DNA of 64,000 nt from Dolomedes plantarius (taxonomy: Eukaryota > Arthropoda > Arachnida > Araneae > Dolomedidae): NCBI GenBank assembly GCA_907164885.2, contig OU015493.1, forward strand, positions 58,608,802 to 58,672,801. Reading direction: 5' to 3'. The translations under genes were made by a program, and so were the position numbers. Positions within the stretch are counted from its first letter, which is position 1, and every line of letters starts with the position of its first letter. Below are positions 1-9,923 of the stretch, in pieces. Under the pieces are notes generated by a model. The model was given only the letters and a program-made list of their open reading frames with translations. It searched no databases and had not been told where the DNA came from.

Positions 1-411
1 GGACCGATCAATCGTCAGAGAGGCACTCACAGTTCCAGATTCCTCATTATCATCGATCGTACGTGCAACTGGTGCTTCAATGACCGCAAAGACCATTCAT
101 AGGCCGCCCGCGCATTGAACGCAACAAAACAGTGCGCAACGTTTCTGTTGTTAGGCGTTGCGCAACCAAAATGTTTTATCGTGGAAATTGGTGATACCAT
201 TTTGATTTGCAACGCTAGGTTGATTTGATATTTCATCAGTTGTAAGTAAGAACACCGGAGTTGAAGACTTCTGCAGTATTTTGTTCTTTGTTGAGGGAAG
301 TGTTCAGTTTTGGAAAAGTAGTTTGGTCATAATTGTGGGTGATATAGCAAGTGAGGAAGTAGAAGTAGCTGATATTTTGTGGTAATTTATGCAATTTTGG
401 GATGAAAAACC

Positions 412-615
412 AGAAAGAAGCTGTTGGATGCATCCAATCAATAAAAAAAGAGACATTGGCAGTTTATTAAAGAACTTAGAAATGACCCAGATGAGTTTTA
501 CAATTATTGTAGGTTAAGCATACCTACGTTTTATTACCTCTTGGGCCTTGTTGAAGATAAGATTCGGAAAAATAACACCAACTACCGGTAGAGTATACCT
601 CCAGAAGCTTTTTAT
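412..615 (+). pseudogene. Harbinger (HARBI1-type) transposase, N-terminal remnant
   Basis: In two frames the sequence reads HPINKKRDIG and then, after a one-base shift, FIKELRNDPDEFYNYCRLSI followed by PTFYYLLGLVEDKIRKNN and, past a stop, IPPEA. This is the characteristic N-terminal helical region of PIF/Harbinger transposases (WxHP, DPxxFxxYxRLS, FxxLL, IPPEERL). The catalytic DDE part is not present in the surrounding element. Recognition rests on motif memory, not on a search. Confidence 0.65.
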
Positions 616-627
616 TTTGTAAACGTA

Positions 628-835
628 TTAATTTAAAACGCAGTAAAAAAAGAAAGACAAATATATAGTTAAGTATCTACTTTTAAATCTAAGAAAAACA
701 TAAGTTATAAAATATTTTAAAAAATCAATAAAAAAACAACGAAAGTGCAAATTATTTCTCTCCTTCCCCCAATTTTGCCGCTCTGGGCAGATGCCCCCCC
801 CCCCCCCCCCTAGATCTGGCCCTGAGTGACGCAAC
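628..835. repeat. Poly-C/G tract in a probable non-autonomous DNA element
   Basis: A run of about 17 C residues at 787-810 is followed by TAGATCTGGCCCTGAGTGAC. Read on the minus strand this is a GGCCAGATCTAGGGGG type of end, seen in many hAT-like MITEs. I could not define a second terminus or a target duplication, so the boundaries are approximate. Confidence 0.3.
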
Positions 836-3045
836 CCTATTTTTATTTCTTACCAATATCTTAAAATATTTATAAAATGAGGGTGTCTGGATTACTTGAG
901 GGCAAGGTTTATTCGATTAAATGTGATAAATTGGTGTGGTATATACCTGGAAAATTCAATTCCTCAGCTATATCTTACCAAATTTTATTTATTACATCTT
1001 GGTTGTGGTGGTCCTTCTCTCTAAAATCATAAATTTCTGTCTTTGCGTTGACAAGAACTATCAACTTGACAGCATCAACCTCCATCTCTTTTTATTATAA
1101 CTAGTTGGTACCCGTCAAAACATGACTGCTAGATAGTAAATAAGTGCATTAATTCACAAATTATACTCAACATATCATTTTCAAATGTTGAAAATCATAA
1201 TAATGCGCAGAAACAAATTAATGTGTTTAAGCGGCCTTGTGCTTAGTGAGTATCTAAAGCCAGATTTAAAAATGTCACTGAGCATGCGCAGAAAGTAATT
1301 TTTTTGAATTGCAAATTATCGCTAATTAACAGCACGAAATAAACAGTTTCCATCAGATTTAGTCTTATATTTCATAAACATAATTATCATAAAAAAATGG
1401 GAAAGAGAGGTCTAGAGAGACTGCTCGGAATAAACGTGTTTATCATTAGAACATGCCACTGAGCATGCGCAGAAATCAATTTTCAATTGTAAATTATCGC
1501 TAATCAATAGAAACTGCGGTTACAAAAACCAAATTTGACAAATCTACCGATTACAATCTTTCGTTTAAGACCAAAATGAAGTAAATTGATGCAGTAGTTT
1601 TCTCTCACGGACTGTCCAAAAAGTCGGCTTAGCAACTTAAATACATAGATAATGCAAAAATCCTCAACACGGAGCATTATTAATGAAAATGAAATGCTCG
1701 TGTTCCCGCACATGCGCAGATGAAATGTTTCTCCAGCTTGTGTCGAGAAACATCGGTCACAGAAGCATACACTTTTGTTGCAGCAACGTTCCCGAAATGA
1801 CGCGGGGTGTTTCAAAACAATGTTGCATCCGGTGTGCAGCACTCTCCTTTGATTACATTGCAGACGATGCGTTAGATACATAAAGCTAGCAACAGAAACG
1901 TTGCGCACAGTTATGTTGCATCCGGTGTGCGCCCGGGCATAGGCGGCTCAGAGAAAGGGGGGACTAACCTCACGGCGCTCTTTGCGCCGACTACCATTGA
2001 CCTCTGTACACCGACAAGCCCGTTTGCAGTGGTGTAGGGAACATTCGACCTGGAATGTCACTGACTGGAATTGTCTTCAGTGATGAGCCCCGCTTCGAAT
2101 TCAGCCCCGATGACCAGCGAATACGTGTCTGGAGACGCCCCGGACAGCGATGGGATACCAACCTGACTGTCTTCCACCATACGGGCCGACAACCAGGAGT
2201 GGTGGTCTGGGGTGTCATTTCATTTCATAGCAGGACCCCTTTGGTTGTCATCCGCAGCACCCTTACAGCACAGCGGTACATGGACGATATTCTACGTTGT
2301 GTTGCCCTTCATATCACACCATCCTGGGCTTACATTTCAGCAAGATAATGCCTGCCCGCACACGGTGAGAGTTTCTACTGCTTGTCTTCGTGCTTGTCCT
2401 TGGCCATCAAGGACACCTTGGCCATCAAAGTTGCCGGATCTCACCCTCATTGAGCACGTTTGGAGCATTATGGGCAGGGCCCTCCAACCAGCTCGGGATT
2501 CTGATGATCTAACGCGCCGATTGGGCAGAATCTGGCACGATATCCCGCAGGAGGACATCCGCCACCTCTATCGATCAATGACAAACCGAGTAACTGCTTG
2601 CATAAAGGCCAGAGGTGGACCAACGCGTTATTGACTTTTTCACTTTGTGAAGCTCTTGAATAAATCATCCAACTTTTCTCAAATTGTAATCATTTGTTTT
2701 TCTGTACATGTACATCATATCTACCGATTTTCGTCCCATTTGGATAATTCCTTCTGGTGCGTCTTTTTTTTTGGTGTGTGTGTGTGTCTAAGAATGTAGT
2801 AAAAATACCATTTCATTTCTCCAGCAACTTCCTGGAGAAAATAAAATTAAAGGTTTGCGAAGATAGTTTAAAATCGTGAGTGTTTGTAATATTGTATTGA
2901 AAGTTTCGGCTAGCTCCCTTGAAGTGGATTCCCATTGAATAAGAATGAATCGTAATAATTTTGAAGTATAGTCGAAAATGAAAAAATGAAAAAAGTTTTA
3001 CTAATATTAGCAGCATTTGATGTTACATTTTATGAATAAGAGCAC

Positions 3046-4189
3046 TGAATTACCCAAAATCGACAGTGGCCTATGTGATTCAGAAGTGGAAAGTGAGCAG
3101 CGATTGTCGGAATGTGCCCCGATTCGGCAGACCCACAAAACCGGCAGATAGAGACTGACGGGTGCTGTCCTGAGAAATTCTAAAGAACCGCAACCAACCG
3201 ATTGCCCACATACTCCAGGAGTTTCAACGGGTATCCGGGAATGTTGTTTAGATGAATACCACCCGTAAGGAAGCACATCTGCTTGGTTTTTATGGTCGTG
3301 CTGCCTCCCATAAGTCTTTGATCACAAAATCCAACCACGCTGCTCGGTTAATATGGTGCAAAGCACATCGAAAGTGGACCGTAGATTAGTGGAAACGGGT
3401 TCTCTGGAGCGACGAATCAAGGTTCACCCTCTACCGTTCGGATGGCTGGGTCTGGTGTCTGCCTGGAAAACGCTTCCTGGCAGAATGCATTGTGCCCTCA
3501 ATAAAGTTCGGGGGAGGTGGAATTATGGTCTGATGGTGTTTCTCCTGGTATGGACTGGGACTCTTGGTCCCAATTCATGGTAAGCTCAGCGCCGACACCT
3601 GCTGTACTATTTTGGATGACAGTGTGCTTCCTCCGTTGTGGCAGTTTTACGGTAGGACCCATCTTACTTCAAGGACGACAACGCCAGCCAGTGGCACACC
3701 CAGGGGCGGGGACAAGGGGCCCTGCCCCCCAAATAAATAGAAATTGCATTGTGAATATTGATTTTGCATTATAAATATTTTTTCCGTTCATCCCCCCCCC
3801 CCCCCAAGAAAAAAATCCTGGGTGCGCCACTGACGCCAGCTGTCGTGTTGCGATGTCTACCATGGATTGGTATTGTAACGATGGGGTTAACCGAATGGAC
3901 TGGCCTGCCCAGAGCCTAGACCTGAACCCTATCGAGAAACTCTGGGACGAGTTGGCCGAATTAAGGGGGGCAACAACCGTCCAAAATCGGTGAAGGAACT
4001 TACATGTCTTCTCCAAGCCGAGTGGAAGAAAATACCACTAGCCGTCATACAAGGACTTGCGGAAAGCATGCCCCGTAGTGTTGAGGCTGTAATTACCTCT
4101 CGTGGAGGTTCTACCAACTATTGAATATGAATAAATTTTGTTTTTTCTTTTCTATCACAGGTGTCGATTTATTTATTGGTCGATAGTGT
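3046..4189 (+). pseudogene. 5'-truncated Tc1-like element, related to 57674-58888
   Basis: From 3046 (TTACCCAAAATCGACAGTGG) to 4189 this is a plus-strand copy of the Tc1 family found on the minus strand at 57674-58888. Shared blocks include CACATCGAAAGTGGACCGTAGATTAGTGG-like sequence near 3365, the region around the catalytic Glu (CTGAACCCTATCGAGAAACT, about 3922), the end of the transposase near 4080-4125 and the right terminal region GGTGTCGATTTATTTATTGG to GATAGTG at 4161-4189. The reading frame has many lesions and the left terminus is missing. It is interrupted by a small hAT-like insertion at 3689-3832. Confidence 0.75.
3689..3832. mobile_element. hAT-type MITE with 8-bp target duplication
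   Basis: A 144-bp insert begins CAGTGGCACACCCAGG and ends CCTGGGTGCGCCACTG, which are inverted repeats of each other with one mismatch. It is flanked by identical 8-bp sequences ACGCCAGC at 3681-3688 and 3833-3840. CAGTG termini with 8-bp duplications are diagnostic of hAT transposons. It contains a 13-15 bp C run and no coding capacity, so it must have been moved by a transposase supplied from elsewhere. Confidence 0.9.
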
Positions 4190-4195
4190 TTGTAT

Positions 4196-4214
4196 GTTTG
4201 TGTGTGTGTGTATG

Positions 4215-4275
<61 letters not shown>
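4196..4275. repeat. (TG)n/(TA)n microsatellite
   Basis: Alternating TG and TA dinucleotides start a few bases past the end of the truncated Tc1 copy. The apparent His-Thr and Tyr-Ile reading frames across it are repeat artefacts. Confidence 0.95.
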
Positions 4276-5050
4276 TGCCCCGTACCTCTGGCCGCGGAGG
4301 AGAGGCATAGCACTTATCGGAGGCGTAGCCGGCACGAAGGTGTGATGCAGTTGGGCGAAGTGTTGACCATACCGTAAATCGCTGCACACAACTTGGAGAG
4401 AAACGCACATGGAGCCATAGAAGAAGAACACAGCCTTTCAGACGATATCCCTGAAATCACCTTTTTATTCAACTATGAAGCATTGCGAAAGCGTTATAAT
4501 TGCAGTGACCACTGGACTTGCCCTGACGGGGCGCAGAGCTCTTATTACATTACAAGTTAAGACAGGAGCGGACCGCAGGTCCGACAGCAACGAAAGTTAG
4601 ACACCAAGAGACAGAAATCTTCTGTTCACGCAAATAGTAAATAAGTGCGATATTGACGCCAGTGGGCCTAACCTACTTAATATTTTAATTGGGCGACTTT
4701 AGATTCGTGGAGTTCACGTGTCCACTTAAGTTTATCGGGGACTTTACTGCTAGATCCCGAGCTTGTTAGAACCGCGACCTATTAACCTGGGTGCAGGATA
4801 AGTGGCCATAAAGTTCTTATAAAGTGGGGTTTTTGACGTTATAGAAGACATAACTTCAGAGTGGTTCGAGGGCTCTGCAAGAATTTTGACACTATACTGA
4901 CGTTCGGAATCTCATAACTTCTAACACTCATATATGGGGATGTTATTGAGTTCAGCTACTTCACATGCTTGTATCATGATCAGCAGGGCTACGATAAATT
5001 ATCTTATTTTACTTTTAGGTTGCAATTTTGGAAAAAGGGGTCGTGCTTTA
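4276..5050. other. Unassigned intergenic block
   Basis: This stretch is less AT-rich than its surroundings (for example CCGCGGAGGAGAGG and CGGACCGCAGGTCCGAC). I see no long reading frame, no terminal inverted repeats and no tRNA-like box. It may be part of an unrecognised repeat such as an LTR fragment. Confidence 0.4.
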
Positions 5051-5102
5051 TTAACAGGATAATTTTAAATACGCTTTAGATATATAATGGTAGGCCGTTA
5101 TT

Positions 5103-5837
<735 letters not shown>

Positions 5838-5840
5838 TAA

Positions 5841-6020
5841 GGGCCTATTCGCATAGGAGTCCGGTAGCAGAATCGTTAAAGTATTGAAATATATTTAACC
5901 AATGACAAACCTCGAAACGATTAGAAACGAAATTTTTAACGCCAGTGATTGGTTTATTTCCGTCACAGCGCCGTCTTTCCTTTTACGCTTCCGCTACCGG
6001 ACTCCTTTGTGAACATGCCC
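5841..6020. mobile_element. Foldback MITE, copy 1
   Basis: The element begins GGGCCTATTCGCATAGGAGT and ends GGACTCCTTTGTGAACATGCCC on the same strand, forming long imperfect inverted arms. It is flanked by TAA on the left and TTA on the right. A second copy with the same layout lies at 20427-20613. The centre contains TGATTGGTTTATTT. The terminal GGGCC and TWA-type flanks suggest a Harbinger-related MITE, but the exact target duplication is ambiguous because flank and termini are themselves complementary. Confidence 0.75.
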
Positions 6021-6518
6021 TTAGGCTTCGTACACACGATACGGTTTCGGTTTTATGATCGTCTCGGTTTTGTCGTTTTGTTTACAGTAAACAATGTATT
6101 TTGTTTTGTACGTTCACAAGTTGCGGTCGAAAACCACAAACGGGGGATCAACCGAATCGGTAGCAGGTGTCGTTCGATTTTGTCTACCGAAACCGGATAG
6201 AGGGAACCGGCGCGGGGCCGTTTCGGTTGCCATTGGCGTATAGAATGAGGAATTTGCACGTTTTTTTATTTTGCATTTATGATATAGAAAATAGAAAAAT
6301 ATGATCGAAAGCATTTTTTTTTTTTTAGTTTTAGAACTCTAAAAGTTAACATAATTTGTTTTTAAACGCGCACTATTTACTTCATCTCAAAAACGCTACT
6401 TTTCCTACGCGGATACATGTGACGTCACAATGCTCCATAGCGAATTTGTTTACTTCGGTGTTTGGATTGTGTTGCGTAGTTTGAGTTTGATATCTAGTGC
6501 TTTTTCTTTATTTTTAAG

Positions 6519-6650
6519 ATGTCAAAGTGTGTTAAAGCAAATTTTAAATATTGTATAGTACCTTGCTGCACAAGCACGACGGTGAATACCGGTAAAGAAC
6601 CGGTCTTTCATTTTATAATATTTAGTGAGAACAGTGTCCTGTCTCTCTAA
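6519..6650 (+). pseudogene. THAP-type zinc-finger N-terminus (truncated)
   Basis: A 43-codon frame starts at ATG 6519 with MSKCVKANFKYCIVPCCTST and continues to VFHFIIF before a stop. The spacing Cys-x-x-Pro-Cys-Cys followed by a FHF segment resembles the start of C2CH THAP DNA-binding domains (CxVPxCxS...FHxFP). The later conserved Cys-x2-His is lost, so at most half a domain remains. It lies just inside the left terminal repeat and is antisense to the end of the SWIM-type exon. Low-complexity coincidence cannot be excluded. Confidence 0.4.
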
Positions 6651-6871
6651 AAGTCTGCTTTTTTCAACAACTTTTGTTCGAAATGAGCCATCTTGTGGTA
6701 TTAAAGGCTCCAAATTATTTTTTACTAAATCTTTCCCTTTAATGAATTTTATTAAATTGCCTACACAAGAAAGTTTTGACTTCTTCCAGTAACTCGAAAC
6801 TGACGTCACTGCTGGTTCTTCACTACGTCTATGAAGCCACATAAGCAAAGCTACAGCATGTTTACATCCAC
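6522..6871 (-). pseudogene. SWIM zinc-finger exon of a YqaJ-type element protein
   Basis: A consensus acceptor (tttttacag) at 6872 opens an exon whose frame reads GGCKHAVALLMWLHRRSEEP, then SYWKKSKLS and IKFIKGKDL, before a stop near 6522. CKH is the second half of a SWIM zinc finger (CxCx(n)CxH), and the CKH...MWLHRRSEEP...YWKK arrangement is typical of arthropod repeat proteins that carry a SWIM finger upstream of a YqaJ-family exonuclease domain. Here the nuclease domain is missing: only about 280 bp separate this exon from the left terminus. It enters at phase 1 whereas the first exon ends at phase 2, so at least one middle exon (with the CxC half) is deleted or unrecognisable in 6872-7947. 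Confidence 0.6.
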
Positions 6872-7947
6872 CTGTAAAAAATATATTTATAGAAACCCTC
6901 AGAAATATTAATATACAATTTAGTTAACAAAAATCAAACTATTGTTGGTTAAATTTAAACTAGCATTTAATGCAAAAATGAAAACTATATTCCGAGAATA
7001 TCCTATTTTATTCACTTGAATAATCATTGTAAAATGTTTATTTGCATTAAAATTTTGATTTTATGAAAAATGTTTCAAATTAAATGCTGTTATTTCTGAC
7101 TTTAATTTTTTCTGTGTTCATTAAATGAATACTTTCATCCATAATTGAAAATCGTTAAATTACCATATTATCTCTATCAGATTAAATTATTTTGAATATA
7201 CCTGAATAACTTCAGAAAAACTAGCACTCTGGATAGCGGTCTATAAAATGTTTGTTCACAGTAGAGATATGCAATATACAACTCTTAAAGTATATTACAC
7301 ACAGTTACTTGATAATAGCTTTGATGCTGAAACAGTTGTAAATGCTCAGTAAGTGGATCTTCATTCAATAATTTTTTAATTTAGCTATAATTGTGGGTTT
7401 TAATGTGATACAGATGATTTGCCAAATTTATATTCTCCAGATGGTGAATTCCACCTAACATGAAACCATTACGAAAGAAAATACTTTTAAACAAATTCTT
7501 AAGTGTTATAATTTTTAAGTTGCACCACTTAATATGTGATTAGTCAAAAGTTTAATTATCATGCATAGTTCAGATTTATTATAATTCCTTTACCAATTAA
7601 AATACACATATTTCTATGATATGAATGCAGAACACTGAACACATTCGTAAATTTGGTAGTGTTTTTAATTTCTATCAACTTTTTAATAGACAATTAAAAT
7701 TACTAAATATCCTATAACAGACACTACTTGTCATGTTGCAGTGCTAATTAATTCTACAAAATTAAACATGTACTATGAATGAATAATAATAGAAGCTGTA
7801 TATTAAACTTTTAGAGTACGAGATTAATTTAATAATATGCATAAGCAATGTCTAACTCTAAAGTTTGTGTAAAGTACAACGCACGTCAGCGTTCCACAAT
7901 CTACATTACATAACTAGAATAATAAATGCAAACAAATATATGCATAC

Positions 7948-8081
7948 CTCTGAGCTTTAAATCCTCGTATTTCTGCTCCCATAAAACTTGGATTATTTCC
8001 CAAAAAGGAAAACACTGCAAATGAATCCATTTTAGGCAGGTTGTCAGATTGCCCTTTTGCAAAACCGGGTAATAACGCCAT
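7948..8081 (-). CDS. First coding exon of the YqaJ-type element protein
   Basis: The exon starts at ATG 8081 with MALLPGFAKGQSDNLPKMDS and runs through SFMGAEIRGFKAQ to a good donor (CAGAG|gtatgc) at 7948, giving 44 codons plus two bases. The pattern of a short hydrophobic lead, then F-x-F...NPSFMGAE.RG.KA.R, matches the N-terminus of SWIM/YqaJ-type repeat proteins. The start codon is separated by a single base from the target duplication of a solo LTR (8083-8087), so any native 5' leader was displaced. Downstream exon: 6871-6522, with a missing middle. Confidence 0.55.
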
Positions 8082-8087
8082 GGTAAA

Positions 8088-8642
8088 TGTTAACCTTTAT
8101 AGTCGTGATCCGACAAATCATTATCGTGTATAAGTAATTATAACTGTAGCACCAACTCTTATTTACATCTGGGTTTATTAATACATACCAATCTTGGTTA
8201 AATACGTCATTTACAAAGGTTCGTTTCGATGAACGTAAAATCCACCAGGAGAGTAGGGCTCATTATTTCAAAGTCCGACGAGCTCCCCGTCTCCCGTAAG
8301 CGTGTTGACCCTTCAACAGTCCGAATCTATTCTTTCCGTTCGTTACTCGCGTCTGTCTTTTATGCCTCCTTCTCCTCTCTTTCTCGAACGACAATCGGCC
8401 TTTTTCAACCGCGTTACGCAGACCACCTGTCGTGGATTTCATTGTCCACGGTTCTCACCTTAGATGAAGTGCGCCGCTGTGTTTCTTTACTCATTCTAAA
8501 TGAGCTAACTACCTCCTATTGTCGAGGGTTTCCAAAGGTGTATGGCTCTCGACACCTGTTTGCGTTTCTTTTGGGGCTTATTGAAGACGCTATTACACAC
8601 GTTCATCAATTCCACTTAGGAATGGGATACGAGAGTCTGACA
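8088..8642 (-). mobile_element. Solo LTR with GTAAA target duplication
   Basis: A 555-bp segment starts TGTTAACC and ends GAGTCTGACA (TG...CA termini) and is flanked by identical 5-bp sequences GTAAA at 8083-8087 and 8643-8647. Its beginning is recognisably similar to 12728 onward (TGTTAACC, CGTGATCCGA, TTTACATCT...TTATTA), where the neighbouring primer-binding-site sequence shows that transcription runs on the minus strand. No internal retroviral-type sequence remains, consistent with LTR-LTR recombination. The long plus-strand open frame across it is a by-product. Confidence 0.85.
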
Positions 8643-9183
8643 GTAAACAAAACAGAAATAAAACTAATAATAAAGACGACGATAGAATATAATTTAAAAA
8701 AAGGGGGAATAAACGATAGCCACAAACTAAAATTAGAAAAATTAAACCAAATTAGAAAAAAATATATGATTTTAAAATGTTAGTTTAAGAGGAGGAAACG
8801 TAGAATCTCGCGCTAGATAAATGTAAACATTGAAGCATGGGGCATAGTGACGTCAGAACCAATCACGTAGCGTTTTGAGGTCACATGATTTTTCAACACT
8901 TTTCGCTTATTTTAAATTTAAAATTTTTTAAAATTTTTATTATTTAGATCTATATGTACGTTTTAATTGATGTTTTCGAACAATTTAATAACCAATCTGT
9001 TAATAAAAAATAGAAATGAGCATTTTCCCCACATGTGCAAATTCCTCATTGAGAGGGGGAGTACACACGATTCAGTTGTTTTGAAGGAAACGTACATCAG
9101 TGCCGATCTAGCTACTGAAGTGATTCTTTGAAGTGGTTATTTTAGTTTTTTTTTACAGTTTTTTGCAGTGTTTTTTTTACACA

Positions 9184-9260
9184 ATGGAAAAAATCGACAC
9201 AGAAATTTTAATTTCTTTTGTTGAAGAAAGACCGACCATTTGGGACAAAACATAAGAATG
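9184..9260 (+). pseudogene. MADF-domain start, Harbinger accessory protein remnant
   Basis: The frame MEKIDTEILISFVEERPTIW then DKT and a stop matches the opening of MADF (Myb/SANT-like) domains, which are the DNA-binding partner proteins of Harbinger transposons (LIxxVxxRPxLWD). It is preceded by GTACACACGATTCAG, which resembles a similar sequence at about 6030 (GTACACACGATACGG). Only about 25 codons survive. Confidence 0.5.
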
Positions 9261-9325
9261 TTTTGCCTTAAATCACGCTTTAAAGACGTTTAAATTTATG
9301 TTTATATCATAATTAGAACAGGAGA

Positions 9326-9368
<43 letters not shown>
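9326..9368. repeat. (ATT)n microsatellite
   Basis: About 14 uninterrupted ATT units. The surrounding 9260-9830 shows no gene. Confidence 0.95.
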
Positions 9369-9829
9369 TTGCAAAGTTCCAATCTTTGTTTAAACCTGTA
9401 AATGCGTTTTTCTGCATGATGGTTTTTTTCACCATTTCTCCTCTTTAAATTGTGTTGTAATTAAGTTTTCTAGAATGATTATCGGAATGGGTACTCAGTA
9501 CCATTTCGCCGTATGAAAAATGAATACCCATCATAACATTTAAGAAGGCCCGTAAAGTGGATAAAATTATTTTCATTGCAACCAAAAAAAAACTAAAAAC
9601 CAAAATGGTGATAGATGTCAAGAAACATAACGCAAAACTGAGTCAACAATAAAAATGGAGGCAAGAACTATTTATTAAATTATCTTATATGCAGTATACT
9701 ATCAAAATTTACATTGCCTCTTAGGTCTCTCATTCTATTTCACATTTTCGGTAGTTGCCAATTTAAACAAGTTCCGTATGAACATAATTCCAAATACATA
9801 TTAGCAGTGAGTAACTTTACCCACATTAA

Positions 9830-9893
9830 CCGAAAGTTCGAATTAACCGAAAGTTCGAATTAACCCAGTTCGAATTAACGAGCGTCCACTGTA
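9830..9893. mobile_element. Right end of a pogo/Tigger-type element
   Basis: The sequence ends TTCGAATTAACGAGCGTCCA then CTG and TA, the same terminus as the nested element at 35872-36473 (CAGTGGACGCTCGTTA in reverse). Just inside, GAATTAACCGAAAGTTC is tandemly duplicated. The left end was not found. Confidence 0.65.
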
Positions 9894-9923
9894 TATAGAT
9901 ATACATATATTCACATATATATA

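Larger units (their letters stand above)
105..1937. mobile_element. Harbinger-like DNA element inserted in the Tc1 gene
   Basis: The Tc1 frame is interrupted exactly between two copies of CATAGGC (98-104 and 1938-1944). The ends are imperfect inverted repeats: both contain GTGCGCAACGTTTCTGTTG in opposite orientation (about 130-155 and 1895-1912). A subterminal motif GTTGCATCCGGTGTGC occurs twice near the right end (about 1823 and 1913). Inside, 412-615 carries a Harbinger transposase N-terminal remnant. A near-duplicate block (TGAGCATGCGCAGAAA followed by AAATTATCGCTAAT) occurs at about 1271-1335 and 1452-1510. The 7-bp duplication is unusual for Harbinger, which normally makes 3 bp, so the family assignment is inferred from the coding remnant. 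Confidence 0.7.
1..2790 (+). pseudogene. Tc1-like transposase gene, split by an inserted element
   Basis: Decayed Tc1/mariner transposase (cut-and-paste DNA integrase). The N-terminal part reads in frame from base 1 (DRSIVREALTVPDSS) to 97, then resumes after an insertion at 1938 with HRRLRERG and continues to QWCREHSTWNVTDWN near 2070. The catalytic region follows with frameshifts: SDEPRF (first Asp) near 2080, QQDNACPHT (second Asp) near 2345, and IEHVW (the Glu) near 2450, ending in the family hallmark ARGGPTRY and a stop at 2634. There are two stops in a row after WNCLQ and a short duplication of CCTTGGCCATCAA near 2398-2430. Sequence up to about 2790 (CCTTCTGGTGCGTC then T and TG runs) looks like the 3' terminal region. 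The 5' end lies before the window. Not functional. Confidence 0.85.
6245..9049. mobile_element. Long-TIR DNA element with THAP-like and SWIM/YqaJ-type genes
   Basis: Outer 15-bp perfect inverted repeats ATGAGGAATTTGCAC (6245-6259) and GTGCAAATTCCTCAT (9035-9049) bound the region. A second inverted pair lies inside: AACGCTAC, TGACGTCAC, ATGC, CCAT and GTTTAC occur in the same order on the plus strand at about 6390-6452 and on the minus strand at about 8884-8818, so the terminal repeats are about 200 bp long but diverged. Between them lie a plus-strand THAP-like frame (6519-6650) and minus-strand exons of a SWIM/YqaJ-type protein (8081-7948 and 6871-6522). A solo LTR (8088-8642) is inserted in it. 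It is internally deleted and probably dead. Confidence 0.6.

Noticed and set aside
4111..4431. Open frames rich in His-Thr and Tyr-Ile
   Set aside because: They are translations of the (TG)n/(TA)n microsatellite.
8229..8783. 184-codon plus-strand open frame
   Set aside because: It is mostly the antisense of a solo LTR, crosses its right boundary and target duplication, and has no family resemblance.
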